64,000 nt of DNA, from positions 1 to 64,000 of the forward strand of contig NZ_JBMERR010000009.1 of assembly GCF_048820915.1 (NCBI RefSeq). Reading direction: 5' to 3'. The notes under the pieces are model-generated. The model searched no databases. It saw only the letters and a list, made by a program, of their open reading frames with translations, and was not told where the DNA came from. Source of the DNA: Cribrihabitans_A pelagius (lineage in GTDB: Bacteria; Pseudomonadota; Alphaproteobacteria; Rhodobacterales; Rhodobacteraceae). The position numbers and the translations under genes were made by a program. This document shows positions 8,957-17,256 of this stretch, piece by piece. The first letter of the stretch is position 1; each line of letters begins with the position of its first letter.

Positions 8957-9694
8957 ATGCGTTTGGCCCTATTTCTGGCAGCCCTGGCTGCAACCGCCCC
9001 GGCCCTGGCGCAGAGCCAAGCGCCGCAGGTCGCGATCGCCCGTCCCTTCGGCGGGGAGGTGAACGATCATTTCGACGACGCCTCGAAGACCTCCGGCGGG
9101 GTGCTGGCGGGGCTCAGGGTTGCGGTCGCGGGCTCTGCCGCCTTTGACCCCTCCAATGTGCTGGTCGCGGCGCCGCCGCCGTCTGGCAGCATCATCTGTG
9201 TGCGCGGGGTCAGCCGCGACGGTCTGTACTGGACGCGCACGCCCTATACGCTTGAAGCCGGCGGTACGGGACAGGGCGCAGTCCGCCTGCAGCCCTTCGC
9301 CAAGCAGGAATACGAGCGGCACCTGCGCGCATATGCTCGGGAAGACGTGGCCCTCGTCGCCTTCACGGCCTCCGATGAGACCTGTTTCGAGGAGCACGGG
9401 CTGTTCCTGCCGGAACTGCCGGCTAGTGGCGGAGCGGAGGAATTGCAGCTCCTGGTGAACTCCGGCTCGCGGCGCACGAAGGTGGAGCTGGCGCTCGAAG
9501 GGACGGCGGGCGGCGGGCCGGTGCAGGGCAGCTGCGCAAAGGTCCAGCACGAGCGGATTGCCTTTGACACCCGCTGCCGGGTGGCCTTCGGTCCTTTGAC
9601 GGTGCCGGCGGTGGGAGTCCTGCGGATCAGCCTGGATGACGGGCTGTCCCCGGTGACCAAGTCCTATCGCGTGCAGCTGCGGCAGATGCCATGA
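8957..9694 (+). CDS. Secreted protein of unknown function
   Basis: This 245-residue protein has a clear signal peptide (MRLALFLAALAATAPALAQS, cleavage after ALA). The ATG at 8957 was chosen because the signal peptide and GGGAGA both fit; in-frame codons further upstream do not. The mature part has cysteines in SIICVRG, ETCFEEHG, GSCAKV and DTRCRVAFG, which could form disulphides in the periplasm. I do not recognise a family. Its stop overlaps the next start (ATGA, 9691-9694), so it is co-translated with the membrane protein and then the protease-like protein. Confidence 0.7.
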   Translation: MRLALFLAALAATAPALAQSQAPQVAIARPFGGEVNDHFDDASKTSGGVLAGLRVAVAGSAAFDPSNVLVAAPPPSGSIICVRGVSRDGLYWTRTPYTLEAGGTGQGAVRLQPFAKQEYERHLRAYAREDVALVAFTASDETCFEEHGLFLPELPASGGAEELQLLVNSGSRRTKVELALEGTAGGGPVQGSCAKVQHERIAFDTRCRVAFGPLTVPAVGVLRISLDDGLSPVTKSYRVQLRQMP

Positions 9695-10689
9695 CAGGGC
9701 AGGCCCAGCAGACCAAATCACAGGCCAGGCGCGGCGCCGTGCTGTTTGTCGTGGCTGGCCTTGTTGTCACGGTGCTCTTCGCGCTGCTGCTGAAAGTGGC
9801 GGTCACGTGGTTGTTGTCGGCCGCCAAGCCGGTGCTTTTTGCCGATGTGCGGACCAACCATGTCTCCTTCACCGCCGACCGCAGCCAATTGGCGATCCTG
9901 CCCCTGCGCAATGCCATTCTTATCGCCCCCAGTGACCTCTGTGAAGCAGCTGAGGAGGAGGAGAAGCTGGGGGACCAGGACCCGCGCCTCACTGCCCGCA
10001 TCACCCCGCCTACCGGCGCCACGGTTGAGTATTTCGCCCTGCCGGAGTTTATCCAAATCAACATCCGCCCGAAGGCCGCGAAGGATCAGATCCTGGTGGA
10101 AAGCCAAGGCGCGAACTGCCGCCTGTCGGAGCGTCTGACCGTGCTTTTGCCGAACGAGACACTCCGCCGGAACCAGCCTCTGCCGGTCTTTGGGCGGCTG
10201 GAGGTGAGCCAGGAAATCGGCATGCCGCCGCGCCCGGATCCGGGGGATCTGGAGGCCGCCACGCCCGCCGGGACCCAGGTGGAGCGGCTGCCGCGGTTCT
10301 TTATCCATGGCGGCACTGCGCAGATCTTCGCGCGCTCCTCCTCCCCCTTGGACAGCGGCAAGCTTTACCCGGTGGCCGAGAGCAGCTTTCCCATCGTGCG
10401 CGGCAGCCGGATCGAGGTGGCGGGCGGGGAGGTTTCGGGCACTGTGATGCGGCTGCCGGGGGAGCCGGCCATGAACCTGCAATTCACGGTGAACGCCGAA
10501 GAGCTGAAAATTTTCCGCCCCGGCAGCGACCAGCAATCCGAGGTCATCGCCGTCGGCCCGATTGCCCGCGCCTTTGGCGACCCGACTATCGCGCCGTTCC
10601 TGGTGGCCTTCCTGGTGATCAGTTTCTTCCTCCAGCTGGGCTTTGGCTTTTTCTCGCTGTGTATGGATTGGCGGAAAGGAGAGACATGA
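9691..10689 (+). CDS. Bitopic membrane protein of unknown function
   Basis: This 332-residue protein has a transmembrane helix near the N-terminus (about residues 12-38, VLFVVAGLVVTVLFALLL) and another near the C-terminus (about 300-325, APFLVAFLVISFFLQLGF), with a large soluble domain of about 260 residues between them that is probably periplasmic. No domain is recognised. It overlaps both neighbours by ATGA and is the middle gene of a three-gene operon, so it may anchor or present the two secreted partners at the inner membrane. Confidence 0.7.
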   Translation: MTGQAQQTKSQARRGAVLFVVAGLVVTVLFALLLKVAVTWLLSAAKPVLFADVRTNHVSFTADRSQLAILPLRNAILIAPSDLCEAAEEEEKLGDQDPRLTARITPPTGATVEYFALPEFIQINIRPKAAKDQILVESQGANCRLSERLTVLLPNETLRRNQPLPVFGRLEVSQEIGMPPRPDPGDLEAATPAGTQVERLPRFFIHGGTAQIFARSSSPLDSGKLYPVAESSFPIVRGSRIEVAGGEVSGTVMRLPGEPAMNLQFTVNAEELKIFRPGSDQQSEVIAVGPIARAFGDPTIAPFLVAFLVISFFLQLGFGFFSLCMDWRKGET

Positions 10690-11798
10690 GTGTTCGCCTG
10701 ATTTTGCTGTGCATCACCCTTGCCGCGGGGCCGCTCGCTGCCGCCCGGGCCGAGACGGTCTTTGTTGCCGCGGCCTTTGCCGAAAAGGCCAACGGCTGGC
10801 TGTTTGGCTCGCGCAAGGACCGCAGCTGCTGGATCGCCTTTCCCTGGCATCTGGTCGACCGCAACGGCGGCGAGGGCGGGCTGCGGTATCTTGACCAGTC
10901 CGGCCGCGCCGGCGAGACCGGCCGACCGGCCCATACGGTGCAGATCGAGGGCGTGCAGGCGGCGCCCGGACTGGAGGATCTGGCCTTCGCCCGGGTGACA
11001 AGCGGGCGCCGCGCGGGCGAATGCCCTTCGCGCCTGGGGCTGCCAAGCAGTTTCGCCTTTAACGACGCCCTGCGCGCGGGCGGGCCGCTGCAGCTTACCT
11101 TCATGCAGGAAGGGACGTTCCGCCGGATGGAAATGGAACAGACCCTCGCCACCTCGGATGCAGAGCGCGGCAGCCTGCTGCTGCTGCGGCCGCGCAGCCA
11201 GAGGGACCTGGGCTTCCTGCAAAAGGGCATCAGCGGCTCGGTTGCCGAAGTCAGCTGGCATGGCCGCCTGCGCCCTGCCGCGATGGTGCTGGGGGAGGCA
11301 GACGCCGGGGCGGAGGCCGTTCGGGCGCTGCGTTTCGACCGGATCCGGGCCGCCTTCGAAGCGCTGGAGGCGGCGCAGGACGCTGAACCCGGTGCCGAAG
11401 GGAAGGCGGCGCCGGGCCTGGCCTTCACGGTTGTCAGCCTGGCGGCGGATGTGCGGGACGGCTCCGCGCAGCTCACGGGCCTCTCCGGGCAGGGCGCCTG
11501 CTGGCGCGCCGCGCCGCCCGCGGGCAGCCGCACGGTGGAACTGGTGCTGGAGGTGGCGGCGGCAGACCGCCGCGTGGGAAGCCTTGTGCTCGCGGCGGCA
11601 CCGGACTGCGCCGCACCGGCCCGCGCGATTGTCGAGGGCCGCAAGCCGGGTGCGCTTTGGGAGGTGCTGTCGTCGGCCTGCCATGCCGGGCCGGAGCCGC
11701 AGCCCTGCCGGATCAACCGCGCGGCACCCTACGAGATCCGGCTGAAACTGCTGCCGCAGGCCGGGGAGGCCGGGCTGTCGCGTATCGCGCTGCAATGA
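10686..11798 (+). CDS. Secreted trypsin-like (chymotrypsin-fold) protein
   Basis: This 370-residue protein has signal peptide MSVRLILLCITLAAGPLAAARA. The ATG at 10686 overlaps the preceding stop. Residues 25-190 show the spacing of a chymotrypsin-fold protease: His55 in CWIAFPWHLVD, Asp99 in LEDLAFARV and Ser184 in KGISGSVAEV, which stands where GDSGG normally occurs. The serine motif is non-canonical, so the domain may be an active protease, a specialised one or a decayed one. A second domain (about 250-370) with paired cysteines (QGACWRA, APDCAAP, SSACHAG, PQPCRIN) follows. The fold is an inference from the motif trio; substrate and role are unknown. Confidence 0.6.
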   Translation: MSVRLILLCITLAAGPLAAARAETVFVAAAFAEKANGWLFGSRKDRSCWIAFPWHLVDRNGGEGGLRYLDQSGRAGETGRPAHTVQIEGVQAAPGLEDLAFARVTSGRRAGECPSRLGLPSSFAFNDALRAGGPLQLTFMQEGTFRRMEMEQTLATSDAERGSLLLLRPRSQRDLGFLQKGISGSVAEVSWHGRLRPAAMVLGEADAGAEAVRALRFDRIRAAFEALEAAQDAEPGAEGKAAPGLAFTVVSLAADVRDGSAQLTGLSGQGACWRAAPPAGSRTVELVLEVAAADRRVGSLVLAAAPDCAAPARAIVEGRKPGALWEVLSSACHAGPEPQPCRINRAAPYEIRLKLLPQAGEAGLSRIALQ

Positions 11799-11816
11799 GG
11801 GGGAGGCCGGCCGGGC

Positions 11817-12425
11817 TCAATCCATCAGCTCGGCGGAAATCGGGTAGGTGCCGAGGTTGCCGCAATGGATTATGCCTTGCAGCTGCGAGTGTTCCGCCAG
11901 GTCTGCGGACAGCTTGCATTTGTAGCTGGCCGATCCCCATTTGACCGGGCCTTCCCAAACGACGCCGGGGCCCAGCACTGCGGCGGTTCCGCTGTATTCC
12001 TCTTCCGGTTCCCGGTTCGAGAAGGTCGTGTACCAGGTCGCAGTGCCCGCGCCCGCATCGCCGTTGGCGGCCTGGAACACCAGGCCGGTTTGAATGGCCG
12101 GGTACAGGCTGCCGGGCCGCTCCGGCTTCTCGACCCGGAACCGGATGCGCGGCAGGGCGGCGATCACGATGCGCAGCGCCGCGTTCCTGAGATCCACGTT
12201 GTCCGAAGCAAAGACCTGCCGCATGCAGGCCTTGCGGATATCGATATTGTTTGTGGCCACCGCATCGGCGAGGTAGCCGATCACCAGATCCGGGTTCGGG
12301 TCTCCGCAGGCGTCCCGCCAGCTTTGCAGTGCGGCGGCGATGCTCCGGGCATTGGATTGGGCGTTGGCAGGAACGGGGCTGAGCGCAAGCCCGAAGGCTA
12401 GAAAACAAATGGCACTTTTTAACAT
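11817..12425 (-). CDS. Secreted protein of unknown function
   Basis: This 202-residue protein begins with a signal peptide (MLKSAICFLAFGLALSPVPANA). The N-terminal half is helical with a repeated look (NIDIRKACMRQVF, NVDLRNAALRIVI), and the C-terminal half has cysteines in SYKCKLS and IIHCGNL. I recognise no family. It converges on the protease-like operon (18 bp between stops) and is divergent from the 1514-residue gene. Confidence 0.65.
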   Translation of the reverse strand: MLKSAICFLAFGLALSPVPANAQSNARSIAAALQSWRDACGDPNPDLVIGYLADAVATNNIDIRKACMRQVFASDNVDLRNAALRIVIAALPRIRFRVEKPERPGSLYPAIQTGLVFQAANGDAGAGTATWYTTFSNREPEEEYSGTAAVLGPGVVWEGPVKWGSASYKCKLSADLAEHSQLQGIIHCGNLGTYPISAELMD

Positions 12426-12689
12426 CGCGGCACCGGGTTGCGGTTAATGAAACAACCTAGATCTGGCACCAGTTTCGCGGCTGCGTCAAGTTTGCCGCCT
12501 GGGCGAGCGGGCGGCAGCAGCCGCCGTTCCCGCGTAAGTCACTGATAAATATCGTGAAGGATGCGGAGATTTCACATGTTTCAGCCTGCTGGCAGACCAG
12601 ATGCGCGCCAGGATTGTTTACCGGCCGGGCAATTACGCTATATTTGCGATGGGTATTGTTTGCGAGTCCGGTTCGGAGCGTTTCCCGTA

Positions 12690-15600
12690 ATGCCGCGGTT
12701 GTTTTCCCTTTCATTTCCCTTGTTCTGCCTTGCCGTTTTGCTGCTTTGGTCCGGGTCTGGCCGGGCGCAGGCCGTCTGGCAGTTCACCCCGGTAGAGGCG
12801 GCGGGCGTGGGTTCGGCGGACCTTGTCCACGGCGGCAAGCCGGTGCTGGCGCTCCGCTGCCGCAGAGCCGGCAGCAAGAGCCCGTTCCCGGGCCGTTTGG
12901 GCGAGGAAGGCCGGCCGGGCGTTGCTCTGATGCTGCTGTCTCCGGAGGGGGCGGACAGGGTACAGCGTCAGCCCCGCCGGTTCCGTTTTGAGATCGACGG
13001 CCAGGCGGCGGCCACCTTTGCCATGACCCACGACCCGCGCGATGCCGCGATGGTGGCGCCGGTGCTGCTGCACAGCCCGTTGCTGGCCCGGATGGCCGCG
13101 GGACGGCGGCTGACGGTGCTGCATTGGCAGGGCGGCCGCAGGGACGTGAGCCTGCACGGTGCCGCTGACGCCTTGCAGGCACTGGTATCTTTTTGCGGCC
13201 GCACGGATGCGGACCTGCGCCCGGCGATCAATTGCGCCACCGCTCAAACGCTAAGCGCACAGGCGGTCTGCACCCACCCCGGCTTGGCGGAGCTGGACCG
13301 GAGCATGGCCGCGCTGTTGCAGCGGCTTGGCACCGGCGGCGCGGCGGGTTCCGGGCTTGCGCAGGGCCAGGCCGCATGGTCCGCCAGGATGGCCGGATGC
13401 GGGAGCGTGCCCGATTGCATCGCCGGGCACTACCGTGCCCGTTTGCAGCAGCTGGAGGGGGTGACGGCGCAGACGCGCCCGGCAGCGGCACCAGCAGCAC
13501 GGCCCGGCAGGACGCTAGACGGCCGGGAAGCGGTGGCCCAGGGGCTGGGCCTGTGGCTGCTGGGTCAGCGGCCCGGCTTTGTCCGCACCTATCGTGTGTC
13601 AAATGCGCTGCGCAGGGACGATCTGCCGCCGGGCTACCCCTCGGTTCCCGAGGGCGCGCGCGCCGGTTCACCGGAGGATGCCGCCTTTCTGCAAGCGGTA
13701 AGCCGCCTCGCGGTCCGGGTGCACCCGCCGCAGCAAGTGGTGCTCGGCATTCCGGTCCGGCTGGAGCGGCCTGGCACGGGACAGCCGCCAAGCCTGCGCC
13801 TCGATCCTCCTATGGTGAACGCAGGCCTGGAGTCCAGCGACCCGGCGGCGGTCCGGACGCTGCACGTGGCGGCAGGCTATGGCATGGGAAAGGTCCGCCT
13901 GATCGAGCAGGCCCCGCTGCCCTTGCCCGTGCCGCCGGCGGTTGCCATGCGTCTTGCAGGGACTGGCGATACTTCGCGCGCTGCGCAAGCCCATCGCGAG
14001 GACAGAACCTATTTGCGCGCAAAGATTGCGCTGGGCGAATCCCGGGTGCGGCTGCCGGCAGAGACGCAGAATGTGTATGGATTGACCCAGAATACGATCT
14101 CGGCGGACATCGCGATGCGGGTGGAGGAGGTTGCGCTGATCCTCCAGCCTCGCACGGAGCACCGCCCCCGCTATGGTCAGCCGGTCCCGCCCGCGCCGCC
14201 GGAGCAGGTACTCCACGTGTGGCGGCGCGGCGCAGGGCAGCAGACCCCGCCCGCGGGCCCGGCCAGCTTTGCAGACTATGGCTTGCTGCCACAGGGGGGG
14301 CGGATGCTGCACCCCACCTCCGCCGCCCGTGAGCACCTGGGCCTGCCCCCGGACCCTGGCAGGCGCGGCCCCGCGCGGGCGCAGGCGGCCAGTCTCGCCC
14401 TGCGCCTGGCGGCCGTGATGCAGGTCGGCGGCGAGCGCCCGCTGGCGCCCGAATTGGCGCTGTCGCTTGCCTTTTCGGTGCTGAAGCCCTTGGAGCGCGA
14501 CCGGGTGCTGCCGGTGGGCTTCCGGGACAGCCCGGAGGCCACGGGGATGAGCGCGCCGGAGTGGCAGCGGGCGCTGCGCCGCGCCAGTCCCGCGATCGCC
14601 CGGATGGTGCAGGCCAAGGCACCTGCCCTGCCGGTCAGGATGCGCGGCCTGGGCCTGTTGCAGCTGCAGACCTATGATCCCGCATCGCGAGGCTTTGCCT
14701 TCCGCCTGGACCCGCAAGACCTGCTGTGGCTGCAAGGCGGGCCGGCAAACGGCGGGCTCTGGCCTTACCGTAATCAGTTTCCGGAGTTCCTGCCGGTCCC
14801 CGAGTCCCGGGCCATTGCGCTGTTGCAGCGGCTGGAAGTCGACAGGCTGCCGGGGGAGAGCGTGGTGGCGGTACTGGACTACCAGCTCGGCCCGCCCCGG
14901 GTCTTGGCGCGCGGGCAGGGGCCGGTAACGCAGAAGGAGCTGGATCTGCTGGAGATCCCGGTGATCCCCGAGGCGCTGCACCTGCTTGAAAACCTGGAAG
15001 CGCAGACGGTGCTGGCCAGCTTCCCCTTGACCCGTCCGGAGCCCGCGGACGGGGCAGATCTGCCTGCCGAGCTTTACCTGACCACGGCCGCGAGCCTCTG
15101 GGCGGCCGCCGGAGCGTTGCCGGGCGGCGAAGCCATGCTGGCGGAGCGCGCCGGCGGCTTGCCGGGCATGGGCCGCCTGACCAACGCGCAGAGGCTGATG
15201 CGCATACGGCAGGAAATCACCCGGATTTCGGCGCTGCGGCGGGAGAGCTACATCGTCGGTGGTGTCTTGAGGCTTGCCGGGTACGACACGGCCCGCGGCG
15301 GCTTTGCGCTGCAAGGCCACCTCCGGCTGGAGCCCGTCGCGCACCGCCATGACCTCAGCGAGCTGCGGCCTCCGGCGCTGGCTGCGGCAGCGGGGGAGGC
15401 GATGCCTTTCCTCGCTGCAACCCCGGAACAGGCGCAGCAGATCGAAGTCTACCTGAACCGGCAGCGGGAATTCCGGGTTTTGCTGCGGGTGCGGCCGCTG
15501 GCGGTGAAGGAGCACAGCACCCTGCTCGTCTCCCGGCCGTCGGAAATCCTGGCGGGCCCTGCCCGGCAGAACGGGTTCCCCGAACGCATCGCATTGACGC

Positions 15601-17234
15601 TGACGGTGGCCGCGAAGAAACGCACCGAGGCCAGCCCGGATGCCACGCTGGCAGCACCGGAGCGGCTTTATCTGGACCGCGAGACCGTGGACCTGCTCAC
15701 CATCCGCGCCGAACCGCAACTTTACGATCGGGACGCTTTCAAGCGGATGCTGGACGAGCGTTTGGCGCGCGAGCGTCTGGCAGCGGCGCAGGGCGCTGCG
15801 CTGCCCTGGGGCGCCTTCTTCCGCAATCCGGACGCGGGCCTGACCGAAGAGGATCTTGCGGCGGTGCTGCCGGCCTTCACGGAATGGACCCGCAAGCGTG
15901 CAGCGCGTCTGCCGGAGCGGCTTATCGTCCCCATGGCTGCACAGGGTATGGGTGACCACCCGGTTACCGGTTGTTCGGGCTTTGGCTATCTGGCGGAGGC
16001 TGGGCGCGGCGGGGCTGTCAGCGGGCATGCAGGCAAACTCCTTGGCAGTGACGCGCAAACTGTCCGGACCGCGCGCCCGCAAAGCGCGCCGCCGCAGGTG
16101 CCGGCGCCGGGGCTGGACCGGGCGCTTCTGCTGCGCGGCCGGGCCTCGCACCAGGGAATTCCGATGGGGTTCCGGGCCTGCCCGTCCATGCCGCGGCACA
16201 GCCATTTGCAGACGCCATCCGCAGATGGCGATGCCGCCGCCTACACCGACGCGCTGGTGATCCTGCGCAAAATGCCCACGCCGGGCGCGGTCGCGGGCCG
16301 CCCGGTGGCCTATGACTACGGCATCGAGGTCTCCGGGGTCCGCTTCGTGCCGTTGCCGCCCGGCGGCAGCGACTTGCCGGGTTTTCGCGGCGGGATCGTG
16401 CTTGAGGGGACGGTCACTGAACTGGCTGTTCACACCGCCGCCGGCAGCGGGCAAAGCAAGGTCACCGCGCGGCTGGCACCGAAGGACTGGCAGGCGGCCC
16501 ATGGCACGGCGCCCGCCAGCCTGGAGATCCGCGGCCTGACACTGGGGATGAGCGAGGCAGAGTTCCTGGAGCGGGCGCGCGGGATTTTTCCGGAAGGGGC
16601 CGCGTTCCGCGCGCTGCCGCAGGCGCAGCCCACGCTTTACGGCAGCGCCGCCGCACTGGTCTCCGCGGACGGTGAGGAAGCGCTGGCGGCCACGCTGGTG
16701 CCTGGAGCGGACGGCGCATTGGTCACGGCCATCCTCTACCACCGCCGCCTGCCCGCCGGGGATGCGACCTTTGCCGGGCTGCGCAGCGCTTTGGAGCGGA
16801 AATATGGCGCCATCTCGGTGGAGCGCTCCGGGCGGGAGTTCTACTGGGGGGTGCCGGCCGCGCAGATCGACCCGATGGGCCTTTGCACCGGCACACAGCT
16901 TTTCCAGGGGCTCGGGGCGCCGCAGATGCAGCTGGAAGGCACCGGCGGGAGCAGTGCGGAAAACCCGGGCGGCACGCCAGCCCTCTTGCCCCGGCGCTGG
17001 GCGCAGGGGGGGAACTGGCGCGCATTCGGCTGGCCCTCCGACGGCAAGGAGGCGCGCAGCTACTTCCGGGCAGAGGAGGTTCTGCCGCTTTGCGGTCCGG
17101 CGGTGGCGGCCCGGGTGGGCGATCGCGGACGCGAGGGGCTGACGCTGGATATCTGGCTGGTCGACATTCCCCGTGCGCGGGCGCTGGCCGAGGCCGCGCC
17201 CCGGGTGCAAGAGGAGATCGATCTGGATCTGTGA
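12690..17234 (+). CDS. 1514-aa secreted protein with LprI/DUF1311-like domain
   Basis: A very large exported protein. The start at 12690 was chosen because it begins a signal peptide (MPRLFSLSFPLFCLAVLLLW, cleaved near GRAQA); the frame is open further upstream without one. Residues about 177-256 resemble the lysozyme-inhibitor LprI/DUF1311 domain, with a Cys-rich pattern (NCATAQTLSAQAVC, ELDRSMAALL, MAGCGSVPDCI). The rest, over 1200 residues, repeatedly alternates beta-rich segments with LYLTTA- or LYLDRE-like phrases and may contain divergent internal repeats. A C-terminal module (about 1290-1400, RGLTLGMSEAEFLERARGIF) looks separate. No catalytic motif is visible. It could be an envelope-associated inhibitor or binding platform; the function is unknown. 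Confidence 0.7.
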   Translation: MPRLFSLSFPLFCLAVLLLWSGSGRAQAVWQFTPVEAAGVGSADLVHGGKPVLALRCRRAGSKSPFPGRLGEEGRPGVALMLLSPEGADRVQRQPRRFRFEIDGQAAATFAMTHDPRDAAMVAPVLLHSPLLARMAAGRRLTVLHWQGGRRDVSLHGAADALQALVSFCGRTDADLRPAINCATAQTLSAQAVCTHPGLAELDRSMAALLQRLGTGGAAGSGLAQGQAAWSARMAGCGSVPDCIAGHYRARLQQLEGVTAQTRPAAAPAARPGRTLDGREAVAQGLGLWLLGQRPGFVRTYRVSNALRRDDLPPGYPSVPEGARAGSPEDAAFLQAVSRLAVRVHPPQQVVLGIPVRLERPGTGQPPSLRLDPPMVNAGLESSDPAAVRTLHVAAGYGMGKVRLIEQAPLPLPVPPAVAMRLAGTGDTSRAAQAHREDRTYLRAKIALGESRVRLPAETQNVYGLTQNTISADIAMRVEEVALILQPRTEHRPRYGQPVPPAPPEQVLHVWRRGAGQQTPPAGPASFADYGLLPQGGRMLHPTSAAREHLGLPPDPGRRGPARAQAASLALRLAAVMQVGGERPLAPELALSLAFSVLKPLERDRVLPVGFRDSPEATGMSAPEWQRALRRASPAIARMVQAKAPALPVRMRGLGLLQLQTYDPASRGFAFRLDPQDLLWLQGGPANGGLWPYRNQFPEFLPVPESRAIALLQRLEVDRLPGESVVAVLDYQLGPPRVLARGQGPVTQKELDLLEIPVIPEALHLLENLEAQTVLASFPLTRPEPADGADLPAELYLTTAASLWAAAGALPGGEAMLAERAGGLPGMGRLTNAQRLMRIRQEITRISALRRESYIVGGVLRLAGYDTARGGFALQGHLRLEPVAHRHDLSELRPPALAAAAGEAMPFLAATPEQAQQIEVYLNRQREFRVLLRVRPLAVKEHSTLLVSRPSEILAGPARQNGFPERIALTLTVAAKKRTEASPDATLAAPERLYLDRETVDLLTIRAEPQLYDRDAFKRMLDERLARERLAAAQGAALPWGAFFRNPDAGLTEEDLAAVLPAFTEWTRKRAARLPERLIVPMAAQGMGDHPVTGCSGFGYLAEAGRGGAVSGHAGKLLGSDAQTVRTARPQSAPPQVPAPGLDRALLLRGRASHQGIPMGFRACPSMPRHSHLQTPSADGDAAAYTDALVILRKMPTPGAVAGRPVAYDYGIEVSGVRFVPLPPGGSDLPGFRGGIVLEGTVTELAVHTAAGSGQSKVTARLAPKDWQAAHGTAPASLEIRGLTLGMSEAEFLERARGIFPEGAAFRALPQAQPTLYGSAAALVSADGEEALAATLVPGADGALVTAILYHRRLPAGDATFAGLRSALERKYGAISVERSGREFYWGVPAAQIDPMGLCTGTQLFQGLGAPQMQLEGTGGSSAENPGGTPALLPRRWAQGGNWRAFGWPSDGKEARSYFRAEEVLPLCGPAVAARVGDRGREGLTLDIWLVDIPRARALAEAAPRVQEEIDLDL

Positions 17235-17256
17235 ATGCGGGGGCTGGCGCGCAGGG

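Noticed and set aside
12561..12689. Earlier start for the 1514-residue protein
   Set aside because: The extra 43 residues do not form a signal peptide, while ATG 12690 begins one.
13668..17210. An uninterrupted minus-strand frame of about 1180 codons
   Set aside because: It lies antisense to the 1514-residue secreted protein, has no recognisable motif and is rich in Arg, Pro and Gln as expected from the shadow of GC-rich coding DNA.
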